Shown piece by piece: positions 14,149 through 15,109 of a DNA stretch of 15,109 bases. The position numbers and the translations under genes are program-made. Each line of letters begins with the position of its first letter. Within the stretch, counting starts at the first letter, position 1. The notes under the pieces were generated by a model. That model did not search any database. It was not told the origin of the DNA and saw nothing but the letters and a program-made list of their open reading frames with translations. Location: positions 1-15,109 of the forward strand of contig JACMOT010000034.1 in the NCBI GenBank assembly GCA_014377915.1, given 5' to 3'. This DNA comes from Tardiphaga sp. (lineage in GTDB: Bacteria > Pseudomonadota > Alphaproteobacteria > Rhizobiales > Xanthobacteraceae).

Positions 14149-15109
14149 TGTGCCTCCATCAACTTGGTTTGCTCATCCGCCTTTTCGAACATCGCAAAGG
14201 TGGTGTTTGGTTTGCGCAACTGTTTGGTCACGCGGATCGCCACACGGTCGCCGACCCGGCCCATGCGGCCTTCGGTCAGGATGACACCGCCGCAACGCAC
14301 CGAGACCAGCGCGTCGGCGCGCATTTCGAGCGGCAGCGTGTCGCCCACTTTCAGCATCATCAATTGCTTCAGCGGGATTTCGGCCTCGTACAACACCGCG
14401 TCGACCGAAATCTGCGCCTGCGCGATTTCGGTGGCGAGATGGCTCTCCCAGATCGGGTCGCGGCCGAATTTTTCGCCCATGAACATCTGCATCAGCACGG
14501 CGCGGATGGGTTCGATGGTGGCGTAGGGCAGCAGCAATTCGATATTGCCGCCACGGTCTTCCATATCGATGTGCAACCGCACCAGGATCGCGGCGTTGGC
14601 CGGACGGCTGATCGCAGCGAAGCGCGGATTGGTCTCGAGCCGGTCGATGCTGAAGGTCACCGGCGACAGCGGCCGGAACGCCTGTTCGGCGTCAGCCAGC
14701 ACGACTTCCAGCAGCCGCTTGACAAGATTGGTTTCGATGGTGGTGTAGGGTCTCCCCTCGATGCGCAGCGCCGCGCCGCCGCGACGGCCGCCAAGCAGCA
14801 CGTCGATCATCGAATAGATCAGGCTGGAATCGACCGTGGCGAGACCGAAATTCTCCCACTCCTCCGCCTTGAACACGCACAGCACGGCCGGCAACGGCAC
14901 CGAATTCATATAGTCACCGAACCGCACCGAGGTGATGCGGTCGAGCGAGACTTCGACGGTGTCGGAGGTGAAATTGCGCAGGCTCGTCGTCATCAGCCGC
15001 ACCAGGCGGTCGAACAAGATTTCGAGCACCGGCAGACGCTCATAGGACACCATCGAGGAATCGATGATGGCGCGAATGCCGGAATTTTCGTCGAGATTGA
15101 TTTCACCAA
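14145..15109 (-). CDS. fliM: FliM, flagellar motor switch protein (5' end outside window)
   Basis: C-ring protein that receives the chemotaxis signal and controls rotation direction. The frame stays open to the right edge; 320 codons are visible and the N-terminus, including the CheY-binding helix, is missing. Visible features: SSMVSYERLPVLEILFDRL and LVRLMTTSLRNFT of the FliM middle domain, VRFGDYMNSVPLPAVLCVFK, YSMIDVLLGGRRGG, and a C-terminal surface-presentation (SpoA) domain with VDAVLYEAEIPLKQLMMLKVGDTLPL. An internal ATG at 15053 is in the middle of conserved sequence and is not the start. It is the first visible gene of the fliM, DUF6468, motE string. Confidence 0.96.
   Translation of the reverse strand, partial: GEINLDENSGIRAIIDSSMVSYERLPVLEILFDRLVRLMTTSLRNFTSDTVEVSLDRITSVRFGDYMNSVPLPAVLCVFKAEEWENFGLATVDSSLIYSMIDVLLGGRRGGAALRIEGRPYTTIETNLVKRLLEVVLADAEQAFRPLSPVTFSIDRLETNPRFAAISRPANAAILVRLHIDMEDRGGNIELLLPYATIEPIRAVLMQMFMGEKFGRDPIWESHLATEIAQAQISVDAVLYEAEIPLKQLMMLKVGDTLPLEMRADALVSVRCGGVILTEGRMGRVGDRVAIRVTKQLRKPNTTFAMFEKADEQTKLMEAQ

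Noticed and set aside
15051..15053. ATG as the fliM start
   Set aside because: The frame stays open upstream with conserved FliM sequence (GEINLDENSGIRAIIDSS), so the gene is truncated by the window edge.

Overview
The window is a flagellar gene cluster from a high-GC alphaproteobacterium, most likely of the Bradyrhizobium / Rhodopseudomonas / Nitrobacter group (Nitrobacteraceae). The reasons are the Caulobacter-like gene set (flgB-flgC-fliE, fliQ-fliR-flhB, fliM with a DUF6468-type gene and motE), a CckA cell-cycle kinase in the same gene string, a textbook CtrA box, and two copies of an imperfectly palindromic repeat headed by CGTCATTGCGAGGAGC that I associate with these genera. The genus is inferred from sequence style and was not tested.

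Layout. Positions 1-345 (-) hold the N-terminal part of a secreted or membrane protein that looks like the Tim44-domain family. From 6731 down to 503 (-) lies a gene string flgB, flgC, fliE, [palindromic repeat], fliQ, fliR, flhB, cckA: proximal rod, rod/MS-ring adaptor, type III export gate, and then the hybrid histidine kinase that feeds CtrA. Positions 6732-7110 are a 379-base divergent control region. It contains TTAA-N7-TTAA (6794-6808) 62 bases before flgB, an adjacent small palindrome, a terminator-like hairpin, and a group of palindromes near fliO. Positions 7111-8942 (+) hold fliO and fliP, which overlap by 4 bases. Positions 8943-9110 are the convergent gap, filled mostly by the second, longer copy of the repeat. 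From 15109 down to 9111 (-) lies fliM (5' end outside the window), a DUF6468-type gene, motE, and a very large exported TPR/AMIN-like protein. The first three are coupled by 4-base ATGA overlaps.

How the parts fit. FlgB, FlgC and FliE build the rod base. FliO, FliP, FliQ, FliR and FlhB form and assemble the export gate. FliM is the switch/C-ring protein. MotE and its neighbours probably act at the inner membrane and periplasm around the motor. The most interesting inference is regulatory. The flgB promoter region carries a perfect CtrA box and the last gene of that string is cckA, whose product drives CtrA phosphorylation, so flagellar-operon read-through could feed back on the CtrA pathway. 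The least understood gene is the 1234-residue exported protein next to motE.

No tRNA, rRNA, CRISPR array, insertion sequence or pseudogene was seen.
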